Positions 1-5,381 of a stretch of 8,484 nt of DNA are shown here, piece after piece. The notes under the pieces are model-generated. The model searched no databases. It was not told where the DNA came from and saw only the letters and a list, made by a program, of their open reading frames with translations. How positions within the stretch are numbered: position 1 is the stretch's first letter; each line of letters begins with the position of its first letter. A program made the position numbers and the translations under genes. This DNA is from an uncultured Oscillospiraceae bacterium (GTDB lineage Bacteria; Bacillota; Clostridia; Oscillospirales; Oscillospiraceae): assembly GCA_934623545.1 (NCBI GenBank), contig CAKTVN010000058.1:1-8484 (forward strand), in the 5' to 3' direction.

Positions 1-132
1 CATGGAATGGAAGTTTTTAATATGAAGATCATTATGAGACGCGATTCCGTGATTTTATCAAAATCACGGAATCGGTTTCGCCAAAGGCGGAACCTTTCTG
101 ATTAAAGAATTTAATCAGAAAATAGTATGAAA
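1..132 (+). repeat. Direct repeat copy A: AT-rich element of three abutting hairpins
   Basis: Positions 11-132 match 961-1082 without gaps, with only three differences (42/992, 78/1028, 113/1063). The unit is three hairpins with no spacer between them. Stem 1 (43-73) pairs GATTCCGTGATTTT with its exact complement around an ATC loop. Stem 2 (74-94) is 9 bp with one T-G wobble and an AAA loop. Stem 3 (95-121) is a perfect 12 bp with a GAA loop. All stems are intact in this copy. The element is far more AT-rich than the surrounding genes and carries no ORF. Copy A starts at the window edge and may extend further left. It could be a REP- or MITE-like dispersed element; the family is not recognised. 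Confidence 0.9.
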
Positions 133-160
133 AGCCGCGTCAGGGCGACCCGCGACAAGC

Positions 161-820
161 TCACGCGTGCTCAGGGGCTGCTTGCGCGGGCGCGTTGTTC
201 CATGCGTGCGCATAGGCGTCCAGCAGCGGTTCGCCGCGCTCCATCGCGTCTAGCTCCTTCAGACAGAGCGTGACGGCTTCGCGGATGAAGGCGTCCGCCA
301 TCTCCGTTGTGAAGAAAAACGGCGTGCCGGTGACGCTGGATGCAAAATAGGTTTGCAGCGCCTTAAGCAGCGCCGCCGCGTCGAGGCTGCACAGCCGGTT
401 GATCGGCTCGCGGTCAAAATCCGCAGGGAGGACGACGTCGTTTTGAAGCCCATAGCGCGCAATCACATAGGCATTGCTGATGGCGTAATCCCGGTGGAGC
501 TTCTCCACATTTCCGGGAATGTGCGGGTTCCAGCGGTGCGTTTCGTACAGAAAATGCCGGAAGCAGAGGTCCTGGATCAGATGCAGATAGTAGCCGAGAT
601 AGAGCGCATCCTGCCGCAGGAACGCGCCGAATTGGGTGCGGTATCGGTCGAGGTCATAGGTTTTCTTTTGATTCCCGCAGACGGATATTTTCAGATGACT
701 GGCGGTCTGCGTCCCGGCATCCGGCAGGATCGCACCGAGCTTCAGGCGCTCGGGCGACGAAAACGCACGCTGCCGGAGAAGCTCACTTGTGACCGCCAGA
801 TGCATGATACTCGATGCCAT
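161..820 (-). CDS. Zinc-dependent phospholipase C-like protein
   Basis: The protein is 219 aa. The sequence shows a His/Asp pattern like that of the alpha-helical zinc-dependent phospholipase C/S1-P1 nuclease-type fold: an N-terminal MHLA (His7), GAILPD (Asp34), His42, and a central LGYYLHLIQD (His80, Asp84) followed by His89. The family uses such residues to bind catalytic zinc ions. Substrate and location are not evident, and no signal peptide is seen, so cytosolic action is more likely than secretion. The start at 820 is chosen because GGGAGG lies at 827-832, 6 nt upstream. A longer reading with 35 more residues would run through the promoter at 863-891 and is unlikely. The gene stands alone between two direct repeats. 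A weak GC stem followed by CTTTT (about 135-155) may end transcription. The family call is from motif pattern only. Confidence 0.6.
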   Translation of the reverse strand: MASSIMHLAVTSELLRQRAFSSPERLKLGAILPDAGTQTASHLKISVCGNQKKTYDLDRYRTQFGAFLRQDALYLGYYLHLIQDLCFRHFLYETHRWNPHIPGNVEKLHRDYAISNAYVIARYGLQNDVVLPADFDREPINRLCSLDAAALLKALQTYFASSVTGTPFFFTTEMADAFIREAVTLCLKELDAMERGEPLLDAYAHAWNNAPAQAAPEHA

Positions 821-862
821 GCCGCGCCTCCCTTCAGGCGAATGCCCCGATTTGTGCGACCC

Positions 863-891
863 AGTATAGCATGGATGGACAGGGATTGCAA
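863..891 (-). promoter_or_regulatory. Sigma-A-type promoter of the phospholipase-like gene
   Basis: On the minus strand TTGCAA (886-891) and TATACT (863-868) are separated by 17 bp, a near-consensus promoter. The expected transcript start is near 856, giving a leader of roughly 36 nt. This supports the internal start at 820. Confidence 0.8.
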
Positions 892-939
892 GAAATGGAA
901 CGGAGAAATGATACTGATATTTCATTAAAAACGTTCATT

Positions 940-1082
940 CATGGAATGGAAGTTGATTGGAAGTTTTTAATATGAAGATCATTATGAGACGAGATTCCGT
1001 GATTTTATCAAAATCACGGAATCGGTTACGCCAAAGGCGGAACCTTTCTGATTAAAGAATTTCATCAGAAAATAGTATGAAA
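940..1082 (+). repeat. Direct repeat copy B, with an 11-bp duplication at its left edge
   Basis: This is the second copy of the 1-132 element, in the same orientation. Hairpins lie at 993-1023, 1024-1044 and 1045-1071. Two of the three substitutions relative to copy A fall in stems and weaken them: A1028 opposite G1040, and C1063 opposite T1053. Copy A is therefore the better-formed version. At the left edge both copies begin CATGGAATGG, but copy B has an extra 11 bp (TGGAAGTTGAT followed by TGGAAGTTTTT), an imperfect tandem duplication. Together the copies bracket about 807 bp containing only the phospholipase-like gene and its promoter. Confidence 0.9.
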
Positions 1083-1177
1083 GCTGAAAATGTGACCGGC
1101 AGTGAGGAATTTTCGCACTGAGCAAGACATTTTTTCGTAGGAATACTGACGTATTTCAAGGAAAAATGACGCAGCGC
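1083..1177. other. Non-coding stretch, no gene seen
   Basis: This lies between repeat copy B and the terminator of the phosphotriesterase-like gene. A minus-strand frame stays open from about 1230 to a stop at 1052-1054 inside the repeat, but it has no ATG, no ribosome binding site, and reads through the terminator. It may be a gene remnant or part of a longer dispersed repeat. A short dyad (GAATAC-TGAC-GTATTT, 1141-1156) is visible. Confidence 0.5.
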
Positions 1178-1198
1178 AAAAAGACCCGCTGTCCGGGT
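1178..1198 (-). terminator. Rho-independent terminator of the phosphotriesterase-like gene
   Basis: On the minus strand ACCCG and CGGGT pair around GACAG (1184-1198) and are followed by CTTTTT. The stem is only 5 bp, so it is modest, but it sits about 65 bp past the stop codon of the gene at 1263-2216. Confidence 0.55.
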
Positions 1199-1262
1199 GC
1201 GTTGGGAGTTGGAAGAATACACCCTGGCTTCTTCCGCGCGGTGTGTTCCTTTTATGTATGAG

Positions 1263-2216
1263 TTACGCCGAGAATACCCGGCGGCAGTTTTCGCCGTTCG
1301 CGCCGGGGCAGTCCAGCCCCGCGCGCTTCAGCATGGGCTGAAAGCGCTCAAGCAGGTAGCACAGGCTGATCTCCCCGCCGTAGGCGCCGAGGCGCGCTGC
1401 CGTCGTATCCAGCGCGAAGAGCAGCCGGTCGCCATAGCCCAGCGCCAGCATATGCCGGATGAGGGAAAGCTCCTCCTCGTCCGAGTGGTAGCGGAAGCGC
1501 CCGATGGTGTCATAGTCGAGGTACACGCCGGTCGCCGCGACGGCCTCGTGCGGTGCATGATCCGCCGCCTGCCGGTCCGCATGGCAGACGATCATGCGCT
1601 CCGGCGGCAAGCCGCAGCTGCGCGCCAGCGCGACTGCCTCGACCGCGTGCGCGCCGCGCTCCGTGTGCAGCATCAGCGGCACGCCGCAGTCCGCCGCGGC
1701 GCGCGCCGCAGCCCGAAGCTGCGTTTCCAGCCGCCCGACCGCGCCTTCCGCGCCGATCGCCGCCTTGACCAGCCCCGCGCGGATGGCGGTGCGTGATGCG
1801 GGGCGCTGTGCGGGGTTTTCGCCGTGCGGCAGCATCCCGAGCGTCAGCTCTTCGCAGTAGAGGTCATACAGGGCATCCTCCTCCAGTGTGTTTACCCAGC
1901 TCTCCGGCGCGTAAAAGCCGGGGAGATGGTATCCCGTCGAGGCGATGATCGCCACGCCGCTTTGCTCTGAGAGCCGCGCGAGCATTTTACAGTCGCGCCC
2001 CGCCGCGACCGGCTGCGCGTCGCAGAGGCTTCCTCCGCCGGCTTCGCGATAGGCGGTCAGCTCTGCCAGCGATTTTTCAAAGCAGTCGATCCGCAGCGCC
2101 GGATTCTTTTTCGCCATCGGCGTGGCGTGCACGAAAATGTGCTCATGAATTTGGCACCAGCCCAGCGCCTCGACCGGGACCGAACCGCAGACTGTGGTGC
2201 ATTTTCCGTTTTGCAA
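1263..2216 (-). CDS. Phosphotriesterase/lactonase-family metal-dependent hydrolase
   Basis: The protein is 317 aa, a usual length for the phosphotriesterase-related branch of the amidohydrolase superfamily, a TIM-barrel enzyme with two metals. All expected ligands are visible: the HxH pair His24/His26 in the IHEH motif, Lys151 (the lysine carboxylated in family members), His184, His212 in VCHAD, and Asp270. The C-terminus (YLLERFQPML, then GENCRRVF) is also typical. Members hydrolyse lactones, phosphoesters or related compounds; the substrate here cannot be read from sequence. The start is taken as TTG at 2214-2216, with AGGGAGG 7 nt upstream, giving an N-terminus that reaches the HEH motif at the normal distance. 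An upstream ATG at 2267 would place the ribosome binding site inside the gene. A GntR/UTRA gene sits upstream on the same strand but is separated by two terminators, so it may regulate this gene without being in its operon. Confidence 0.85.
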   Translation of the reverse strand: MQNGKCTTVCGSVPVEALGWCQIHEHIFVHATPMAKKNPALRIDCFEKSLAELTAYREAGGGSLCDAQPVAAGRDCKMLARLSEQSGVAIIASTGYHLPGFYAPESWVNTLEEDALYDLYCEELTLGMLPHGENPAQRPASRTAIRAGLVKAAIGAEGAVGRLETQLRAAARAAADCGVPLMLHTERGAHAVEAVALARSCGLPPERMIVCHADRQAADHAPHEAVAATGVYLDYDTIGRFRYHSDEEELSLIRHMLALGYGDRLLFALDTTAARLGAYGGEISLCYLLERFQPMLKRAGLDCPGANGENCRRVFSA

Positions 2217-2223
2217 GCAGCTT

Positions 2224-2230
2224 CCTCCCT
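2224..2230 (-). promoter_or_regulatory. Ribosome binding site that selects a TTG start
   Basis: AGGGAGG on the minus strand lies 7 nt before TTG (2214-2216). No ATG or GTG is at a suitable distance, so the TTG is the best start for the phosphotriesterase-like gene. Confidence 0.7.
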
Positions 2231-2275
2231 TCGTTTGATCAATGCTTGCGTCAGTTGACAAGGACAAACGCGCTT

Positions 2276-2294
2276 GCGGACCGGTCTGGACCGC
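2276..2294 (-). other. Hairpin in the long leader of the phosphotriesterase-like gene
   Basis: GCGG and CCGC pair, then an A-A mismatch, then CC-GG around a 5-nt loop. If transcription starts near 2365, the leader is about 150 nt, which leaves room for control. No known riboswitch is recognised. Confidence 0.3.
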
Positions 2295-2371
2295 TGCCTG
2301 CTGTTTTACCCCGTGAAAAACCGTGTCTGCTCTTGTCAGCTGGCGCTTGTATTTTGTTTCTACCTAGCGAT

Positions 2372-2400
2372 GTAACAATGTCGGTACATAATGTTCTCAA
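2372..2400 (-). promoter_or_regulatory. Possible weak promoter with operator-like sequence
   Basis: On the minus strand TTGAGA (2395-2400) and a poor -10, TGTTAC (2372-2377), are 17 bp apart, directly after the GntR-gene terminator. The spacer contains a site that reads GGTACATAA on the plus strand (2383-2391). It matches GGTACGTAA upstream of the GntR gene at 8 of 9 positions, suggesting a shared GntR operator. Confidence 0.3.
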
Positions 2401-2422
2401 GAAAAACCGGCGCGAGCCGGTT
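2401..2422 (-). terminator. Strong rho-independent terminator (second of a tandem pair)
   Basis: On the minus strand AACCGGC and GCCGGTT form a perfect 7-bp stem with a TCGC loop, followed by TTTC. The final two T of the arm extend the run to five. Confidence 0.85.
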
Positions 2423-2431
2423 CAACTTGTC

Positions 2432-2455
2432 AAAAGCCGCGTTTCCATGCGCGGC
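2432..2455 (-). terminator. Rho-independent terminator (first of a tandem pair)
   Basis: On the minus strand GCCGCG (2450-2455) pairs with CGCGGC (2436-2441) around an 8-nt loop, followed by TTTT. It lies 18 bp past the stop of the GntR gene. Confidence 0.65.
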
Positions 2456-2473
2456 GATGCGCGCTTGAGGATG

Positions 2474-3217
2474 TCAGAGAGAGACACGGACCTCAAAGCT
2501 GTTCTGGTCGCCGCGATAGCGCGCCACGGAATACTCGATGGGTTTGCCCTGACGGTTGTAGCCGCGCGAGAGGAAATACTGGATGGGCTTGCCGCGCTTG
2601 GTGTCCAGCACGCTTGCATCCTCGGTATTAGCCGCGCGTGCCTCGCAGATGCGCGTGATGTTGGTGATGTTTGTCTCGTCATGCAGCGCGAGCACCTGAT
2701 ACAGCGACTCGCGATTAAAATCATGCTCCAGCACGAAGGCACAGCTGTCATACGGGAGATACGTCTCCACGCGCACGACCGGAATGCCGTCGGCGCAGCG
2801 CTTGCGGTAGAGATAGACCGTCCGTCCGTCGGCGGGCAGCTCCAGCTGCTGCGCGACCTCCTGCGGCGGGCGCACGACCTCCAGCGCGAGCACCTCGGTG
2901 CTCGGCACCTTGCCCGCGCGGATCATATCCTCGTTGAACGGGATCAGCGTCGTCATGAACTCCTGCTGGATCTTCGGGCGGCAGACGAAGGTGCCCTTGC
3001 TCTTAATGCGATAAAGGCGCTCCTCCTGCACCAGCTCCGTGATCGCCTGCCGGACGGTCGTGCGGCTGATGCCGAAGAGCTGGCTGAGCTCCTTTTCCGT
3101 CGGGATCATGGCGTCCGGCGGATAGCTTCCATTTTCGATCTCTTCGGAGATCAGCTTTTTCAGCTGAAAATAAAGCGGGATGGGGACGGATTTATCAAGC
3201 ATTCTGTCTTGCAGCAT
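2474..3217 (-). CDS. GntR-family transcriptional regulator, HutC/UTRA type
   Basis: The protein is 247 aa, normal for the HutC subfamily. Residues about 12-78 form the winged helix-turn-helix: IPLYFQLKKLI, then PTEKELSQLFGISRTTVRQA with the wing KSKGTFV. Residues about 99-240 form the UTRA ligand-binding domain, including the conserved YLYRKRCADGIPV and a GKPIEYSVARYRGD-type end. Family members are usually repressors released by a small metabolite, often a sugar phosphate or an amino-acid derivative; the ligand is not evident here. The start at 3217 follows AAGGAGG at 3224-3230 with 6 nt between. The gene diverges from the VOC gene and precedes the phosphotriesterase-like gene, the two most likely targets apart from itself. 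Confidence 0.93.
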   Translation of the reverse strand: MLQDRMLDKSVPIPLYFQLKKLISEEIENGSYPPDAMIPTEKELSQLFGISRTTVRQAITELVQEERLYRIKSKGTFVCRPKIQQEFMTTLIPFNEDMIRAGKVPSTEVLALEVVRPPQEVAQQLELPADGRTVYLYRKRCADGIPVVRVETYLPYDSCAFVLEHDFNRESLYQVLALHDETNITNITRICEARAANTEDASVLDTKRGKPIQYFLSRGYNRQGKPIEYSVARYRGDQNSFEVRVSL

Positions 3218-3242
3218 AGGCAGCCTCCTTCAAGGCGCGTTT

Positions 3243-3270
3243 AATGTCATAACATTTGTACTTACGTACC
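3243..3270 (-). promoter_or_regulatory. Operator-like dyads upstream of the GntR gene
   Basis: Two dyads lie side by side: AATGT-CATA-ACATT (3243-3256, perfect arms) and GTAC-TTAC-GTAC (3258-3269). Their position just upstream of the ribosome binding site fits autoregulation. On the minus strand the second contains GGTACGTAA, echoed at 2383-2391 before the phosphotriesterase-like gene. No convincing -10/-35 pair was found for the GntR gene itself. Confidence 0.35.
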
Positions 3271-3375
3271 TTTGATTTTACATGATGCGCCGCGCGATTT
3301 CAAGTCTCTTTTCGTTTTTTCTCCGCAAATCGCAAAAAATGTGCCGGGCAGCGGCTCGCGGCGGCGGGTTCGGCG

Positions 3376-3403
3376 TTGACATTCTGCGCGCAGATGCTAT
3401 GAT
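3376..3403 (+). promoter_or_regulatory. Promoter of the VOC gene (consensus -35, extended -10)
   Basis: TTGACA (3376-3381), a 16-bp spacer, then TATGAT (3398-3403) preceded by TGC, an extended -10. The same string TGCTATGAT recurs in the promoter of the PPC-domain gene at 6595-6603. Confidence 0.85.
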
Positions 3404-3420
3404 AAAACAGATCAAACGGC

Positions 3421-3435
3421 GCGGCGCAACGCCGC
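3421..3435 (+). other. Hairpin in the 5' leader of the VOC gene
   Basis: GCGGCG and CGCCGC form a perfect 6-bp stem around CAA, between the promoter and the ribosome binding site. It may stabilise the transcript or influence translation. No tail of T follows, so it is not an attenuator by itself. Confidence 0.5.
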
Positions 3436-3461
3436 CCGAATACAGAACAGGAGATAGAATT

Positions 3462-3854
3462 ATGGCGATCGATACATACATCACCGGCATTCAGCACATT
3501 GGTCTGCCCTGCGCCGATCTGGACGAGACCATCCGTTTTTATGAGGGGCTCGGCTTTTCGGTGAGCTGGCGCTCCGACCCCGCGATCGGGCACAACGTCG
3601 CATTCCTGCAAAAGGGAGACTGCGTTCTGGAAGCCTATACCGCCGATACGCTCGCCCGCTGCAACGGCGCGGTCGACCATGTTGCGCTGAACGTCACCGA
3701 CATCGACGCGGTCTTCGCGTGGATCGGCGCCAGCGCGGACTATCAGAGCATCGACAGCGAAATTCAGGAGCTGCCGTTTTTCCAGCGTGGCGTGCGTTTC
3801 TTCCGCATCCTCGGACCGAGCGGCGAGACGGTGGAGTTCAATCAGATCCTCTAA
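3462..3854 (+). CDS. VOC/glyoxalase-fold metalloenzyme
   Basis: The protein is 130 aa, the usual size of a two-module vicinal-oxygen-chelate enzyme. Module 1 starts at IQHIGLPCADLDETIRFYEG and module 2 at VDHVALNV. All four glyoxalase I-type metal ligands appear in register: His12, Glu57, His73 and Glu125. This spacing closely matches bacterial glyoxalase I, but the family also includes epimerases, lyases and dioxygenases, so a methylglyoxal role is only one option. The start is set by AGGAGA (3449-3454), 7 nt before ATG; a longer frame from 3282 would cross the promoter. The gene is transcribed away from the GntR gene and sits alone. It might share a substrate pathway with the phosphotriesterase-like hydrolase, but nothing in the sequence proves this. 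Confidence 0.88.
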   Translation: MAIDTYITGIQHIGLPCADLDETIRFYEGLGFSVSWRSDPAIGHNVAFLQKGDCVLEAYTADTLARCNGAVDHVALNVTDIDAVFAWIGASADYQSIDSEIQELPFFQRGVRFFRILGPSGETVEFNQIL

Positions 3855-3867
3855 AAAAATAGAAAAC

Positions 3868-3900
3868 AAACCCGCAATCCAGCGAAGCGATTGCGGGTTT
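3868..3900. terminator. 12-bp hairpin after the VOC gene, likely bidirectional terminator
   Basis: AAACCCGCAATC (3868-3879) pairs exactly with GATTGCGGGTTT (3889-3900). The apex CAGCGAAGC folds further as GC-GAA-GC with a CA bulge. It starts 13 bp past the VOC stop. The better T-rich tail is on the minus strand (TTTGTTTTC then a T run), so it could also stop read-through from the ROK gene. The apex CCAGCGAAGCG recurs in the hairpin at 8385-8417. Confidence 0.7.
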
Positions 3901-3906
3901 GAACGA

Positions 3907-3974
3907 AAAAACGGGCTTTTCCGTCGAAGGACACTACGCTTGGCGGGGCGTCCTGACGTTAAAAGCCTGTTTTT
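3907..3974. other. Composite long stem-loop, candidate structured RNA or terminator
   Basis: AAAAACGGGCTTTT (3907-3920) pairs with 3961-3974 over 14 bp with one G-T wobble. Inside, CGTC (3922-3925) pairs with GACG (3955-3958), GGAC (3929-3932) with GTCC (3950-3953), and CGC-TTG-GCG (3937-3945) closes the tip. The A-rich left and T-rich right flanks fit a bidirectional terminator, but the ordered 40-nt interior is more than a terminator needs. No known RNA family is recognised. Confidence 0.55.
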
Positions 3975-3981
3975 GAGCGGA

Positions 3982-3996
3982 GCCGGCTTCGCCGGC
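3982..3996. other. Short GC hairpin with TTC/GAA loop
   Basis: GCCGGC-TTC-GCCGGC. On the minus strand the apex is GGCGAAGCC, which contains GCGAAGC, the same triloop core as in the hairpins at 3868-3900 and 8385-8417. A run of A at 4001-4006 flanks it. Confidence 0.6.
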
Positions 3997-4007
3997 GAAT
4001 AAAAAAT

Positions 4008-4037
4008 ATCAGCGATGTTCTTATGAACATCGCTGAT
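4008..4037 (-). terminator. 13-bp perfect hairpin, minus-strand terminator
   Basis: ATCAGCGATGTTC and GAACATCGCTGAT pair perfectly around a 4-nt loop. On the minus strand ATTTTTT follows at once, so it probably backs up the ROK-gene terminator at 4084-4110. On the plus strand the T run comes only after seven bases. Confidence 0.65.
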
Positions 4038-4039
4038 TC

Positions 4040-4074
4040 CATACTTTTTCACTATTCACTCTTACTTATTACTT
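4040..4074. repeat. Degenerate 7-bp tandem repeat, five units
   Basis: Plus-strand units are CATACTT, TTTCACT, ATTCACT, CTTACTT and ATTACTT. They are related by one to three changes and sit between two terminator hairpins. They may have arisen by replication slippage. No coding or regulatory role is evident. Confidence 0.45.
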
Positions 4075-4083
4075 ATAAAAGCT

Positions 4084-4110
4084 GTCCCGGGCGCGGCTGC
4101 GCTCCGGGAC
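4084..4110 (-). terminator. Terminator of the ROK gene, GC stem with tails on both strands
   Basis: GTCCCGG (4084-4090) pairs with CCGGGAC (4104-4110) and GCGC/GCGC continues the stem. It starts right after the ROK stop codon (4116-4118). On the plus strand ATTTTTT follows; on the minus strand AGCTTTTATAAG follows, so it can act in both directions. Confidence 0.8.
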
Positions 4111-4115
4111 ATTTT

Positions 4116-5228
4116 TTACGCCAGCTCCGACAAAAACGGTCGGATATACAGCATTGCCGCGCCGGTCGCGGCGGGATACGCCGTCCGGCGGCACAGGCGG
4201 ATGCTCTGCGCGTCCAGCTCGAAGGTCGAGCACTCCTGCACTGCCTGCCGAAGGGAATCGAGCATCTTCTCGTCCATATGCGTGCCGATGTATCCGCCCA
4301 GCAGCACCGGGCAGTCGAATGCCGCCAGAAGCGTCCCGAGCAGCAGCGCCAGATGGTATTCATAGCGCTGCCACGCGCGCACCGCCTGCGGCGCGTCTTC
4401 CCGAAGCAGCGCAAAGAACGGCTCCAGCTCGCCGCCGGTCTGCGCTGCGAGGACCTTTGCGCTGCAATAGGCATCCGCACAGCCGTATTTTCCGCAGTAG
4501 CACTGCCGTCCGTCCGGCACCAGCGTCATGTGTCCGAACTCGCCCGCGCGGTGGTGCGCCCCGGCGGCGATCTGACCGTCCTGTACGATCGCGCCGCCGA
4601 CGGAATTGCTCAGCGACAGATAGAGCGCGCGCTCCGGCTCATCCCGTTCCCAAAATTCCGCCGTCGCCGCCGCCTTCGCGTCGTTCAGAAACTGGCACGG
4701 GCGCGGGAGGAAGCGCGCAAAGCATTCGCACGAAAGCTGCTCGATCTGCAAAATGTGCGAATACTCCATCGTCTGCCGGTCCAGCGAGATGATACCGGGC
4801 ATGGAGATCCCGACGCCGAGCACGCGTGCCCACGGGACGGACCGCTCCGCGAGAAAGCACTTCGCCTGCTCCGCGGCGGCTTCAAAATAGCCTTCCGTCC
4901 GCGCAAAGTGGAGCGGCACGCGCCGCGACGCGCGGACCTCGCCCGCCAGATCGACCAGCGCCAGCGTCAGATGCTCCTGCGTCACGTCGAGCCCCAGCGC
5001 ATACCGCGCCTCCGGGTTTGCCGCGAGCAGCCGAGCCTTTCTGCCGCCGGTCGCGGCAAGCGTGCCGTCCTCCTGTGCAAGCCCGAGCGATTCCAGCGTC
5101 AAAATGCACTGGGAGATCGTCGGGACGCTCAAATTCAGCGCGGTCGCGAGCGACTGCCGCGACTGCCGTCCGCCGCGCAGCAGCGCCCGGAACACCCGCG
5201 CGGGATTGCTCAAGGTCGGTGCATCCAT
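4116..5228 (-). CDS. ROK-family transcriptional regulator (NagC/XylR type)
   Basis: The protein is 370 aa. Residues about 8-55 form a winged helix-turn-helix (SRQSLATALNLSVPTISQ is the recognition region). Residues about 75-365 form the sugar-kinase-like ROK domain. The Asn-Asp pair is at 182-183, GEFGH at 229-233, and the structural zinc site CYCGKYGC supplies Cys243, Cys245 and Cys250 with His233. The usual GCLE after the zinc motif is GCAD here, a conservative change. The DxGxT phosphate motif is degenerate (GLDVT), consistent with a regulator rather than a kinase. Family members bind sugars or sugar phosphates and repress uptake or catabolic genes. The start at 5228 follows GGAGG (5236-5240) with 7 nt between. 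It diverges from the dehydrogenase at 5448, its most likely target, and has a consensus -35 overlapped by operator-like dyads, suggesting self-repression. Confidence 0.92.
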   Translation of the reverse strand: MDAPTLSNPARVFRALLRGGRQSRQSLATALNLSVPTISQCILTLESLGLAQEDGTLAATGGRKARLLAANPEARYALGLDVTQEHLTLALVDLAGEVRASRRVPLHFARTEGYFEAAAEQAKCFLAERSVPWARVLGVGISMPGIISLDRQTMEYSHILQIEQLSCECFARFLPRPCQFLNDAKAAATAEFWERDEPERALYLSLSNSVGGAIVQDGQIAAGAHHRAGEFGHMTLVPDGRQCYCGKYGCADAYCSAKVLAAQTGGELEPFFALLREDAPQAVRAWQRYEYHLALLLGTLLAAFDCPVLLGGYIGTHMDEKMLDSLRQAVQECSTFELDAQSIRLCRRTAYPAATGAAMLYIRPFLSELA

Positions 5229-5262
5229 TGCGTTTCCTCCGTCTGAAAGTTTGTAAATTTAT

Positions 5263-5281
5263 TTAACGATATATATGTTAA
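5263..5281. promoter_or_regulatory. Candidate ROK operator (TTAAC-N9-GTTAA)
   Basis: Perfect 5-bp arms TTAAC (5263-5267) and GTTAA (5277-5281) flank an alternating AT core. The site touches the -10 and covers the start region of the ROK promoter, where bound repressor would block transcription. Confidence 0.5.
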
Positions 5282-5308
5282 TCTAAAGAATGAGCACAAA
5301 TTTGTCAA
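5280..5308 (-). promoter_or_regulatory. Promoter of the ROK regulator gene
   Basis: On the minus strand TTGACA (5303-5308), a 17-bp spacer, then TAGATT (5280-5285). The -35 is perfect and the -10 has two mismatches. Confidence 0.75.
5296..5305. promoter_or_regulatory. Perfect palindrome overlapping the ROK -35
   Basis: ACAAATTTGT is a 10-bp perfect palindrome that overlaps the -35 box by three bases. It lies between the two divergent promoters and could be a second regulator site. Confidence 0.4.
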
Positions 5309-5337
5309 TCTGTTTTCACATATTTTTTGAAAAACAC

Positions 5338-5366
5338 TTGCGATTTTTTGGCACACATACTATAAT
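5338..5366 (+). promoter_or_regulatory. Promoter of the dehydrogenase gene
   Basis: TTGCGA (5338-5343), a 17-bp spacer, then a perfect TATAAT (5361-5366). Transcription would start near 5373. The promoter is back to back with the ROK promoter, about 30 bp apart. Confidence 0.85.
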
Positions 5367-5381
5367 GCTATCGGAAGAGAC

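Noticed and set aside
353..928. Plus-strand open frame of 191 codons opposite the phospholipase-like gene
   Set aside because: It is antisense to a gene with motifs, promoter and ribosome binding site; it has no ribosome binding site of its own and no recognisable domain.
1..1082. CRISPR array
   Set aside because: Only two repeats, about 122 bp long and 807 bp apart with a gene between. This is not the short-repeat, short-spacer layout.
1052..1230. Minus-strand open frame running into repeat copy B
   Set aside because: Only a GTG without a ribosome binding site could start it, and it reads through a terminator.
2246..3244. Plus-strand open frame of 332 codons opposite the GntR gene
   Set aside because: GC-rich antisense shadow of a clear HTH-UTRA protein. 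It also covers two terminators and the leader of the next gene.
3907..3974. Hammerhead or other known small ribozyme
   Set aside because: The CUGAUGA and GAAA core strings are absent and no other known ribozyme core was recognised.
3300..4052. Minus-strand open frame of 250 codons over the VOC gene
   Set aside because: It runs through three intergenic hairpins and is antisense to a well-supported metalloenzyme.
4023..5246. Plus-strand open frame of 407 codons opposite the ROK gene
   Set aside because: Although the longest frame in the window, it is Arg-rich, has no family motifs, and starts inside a terminator hairpin.
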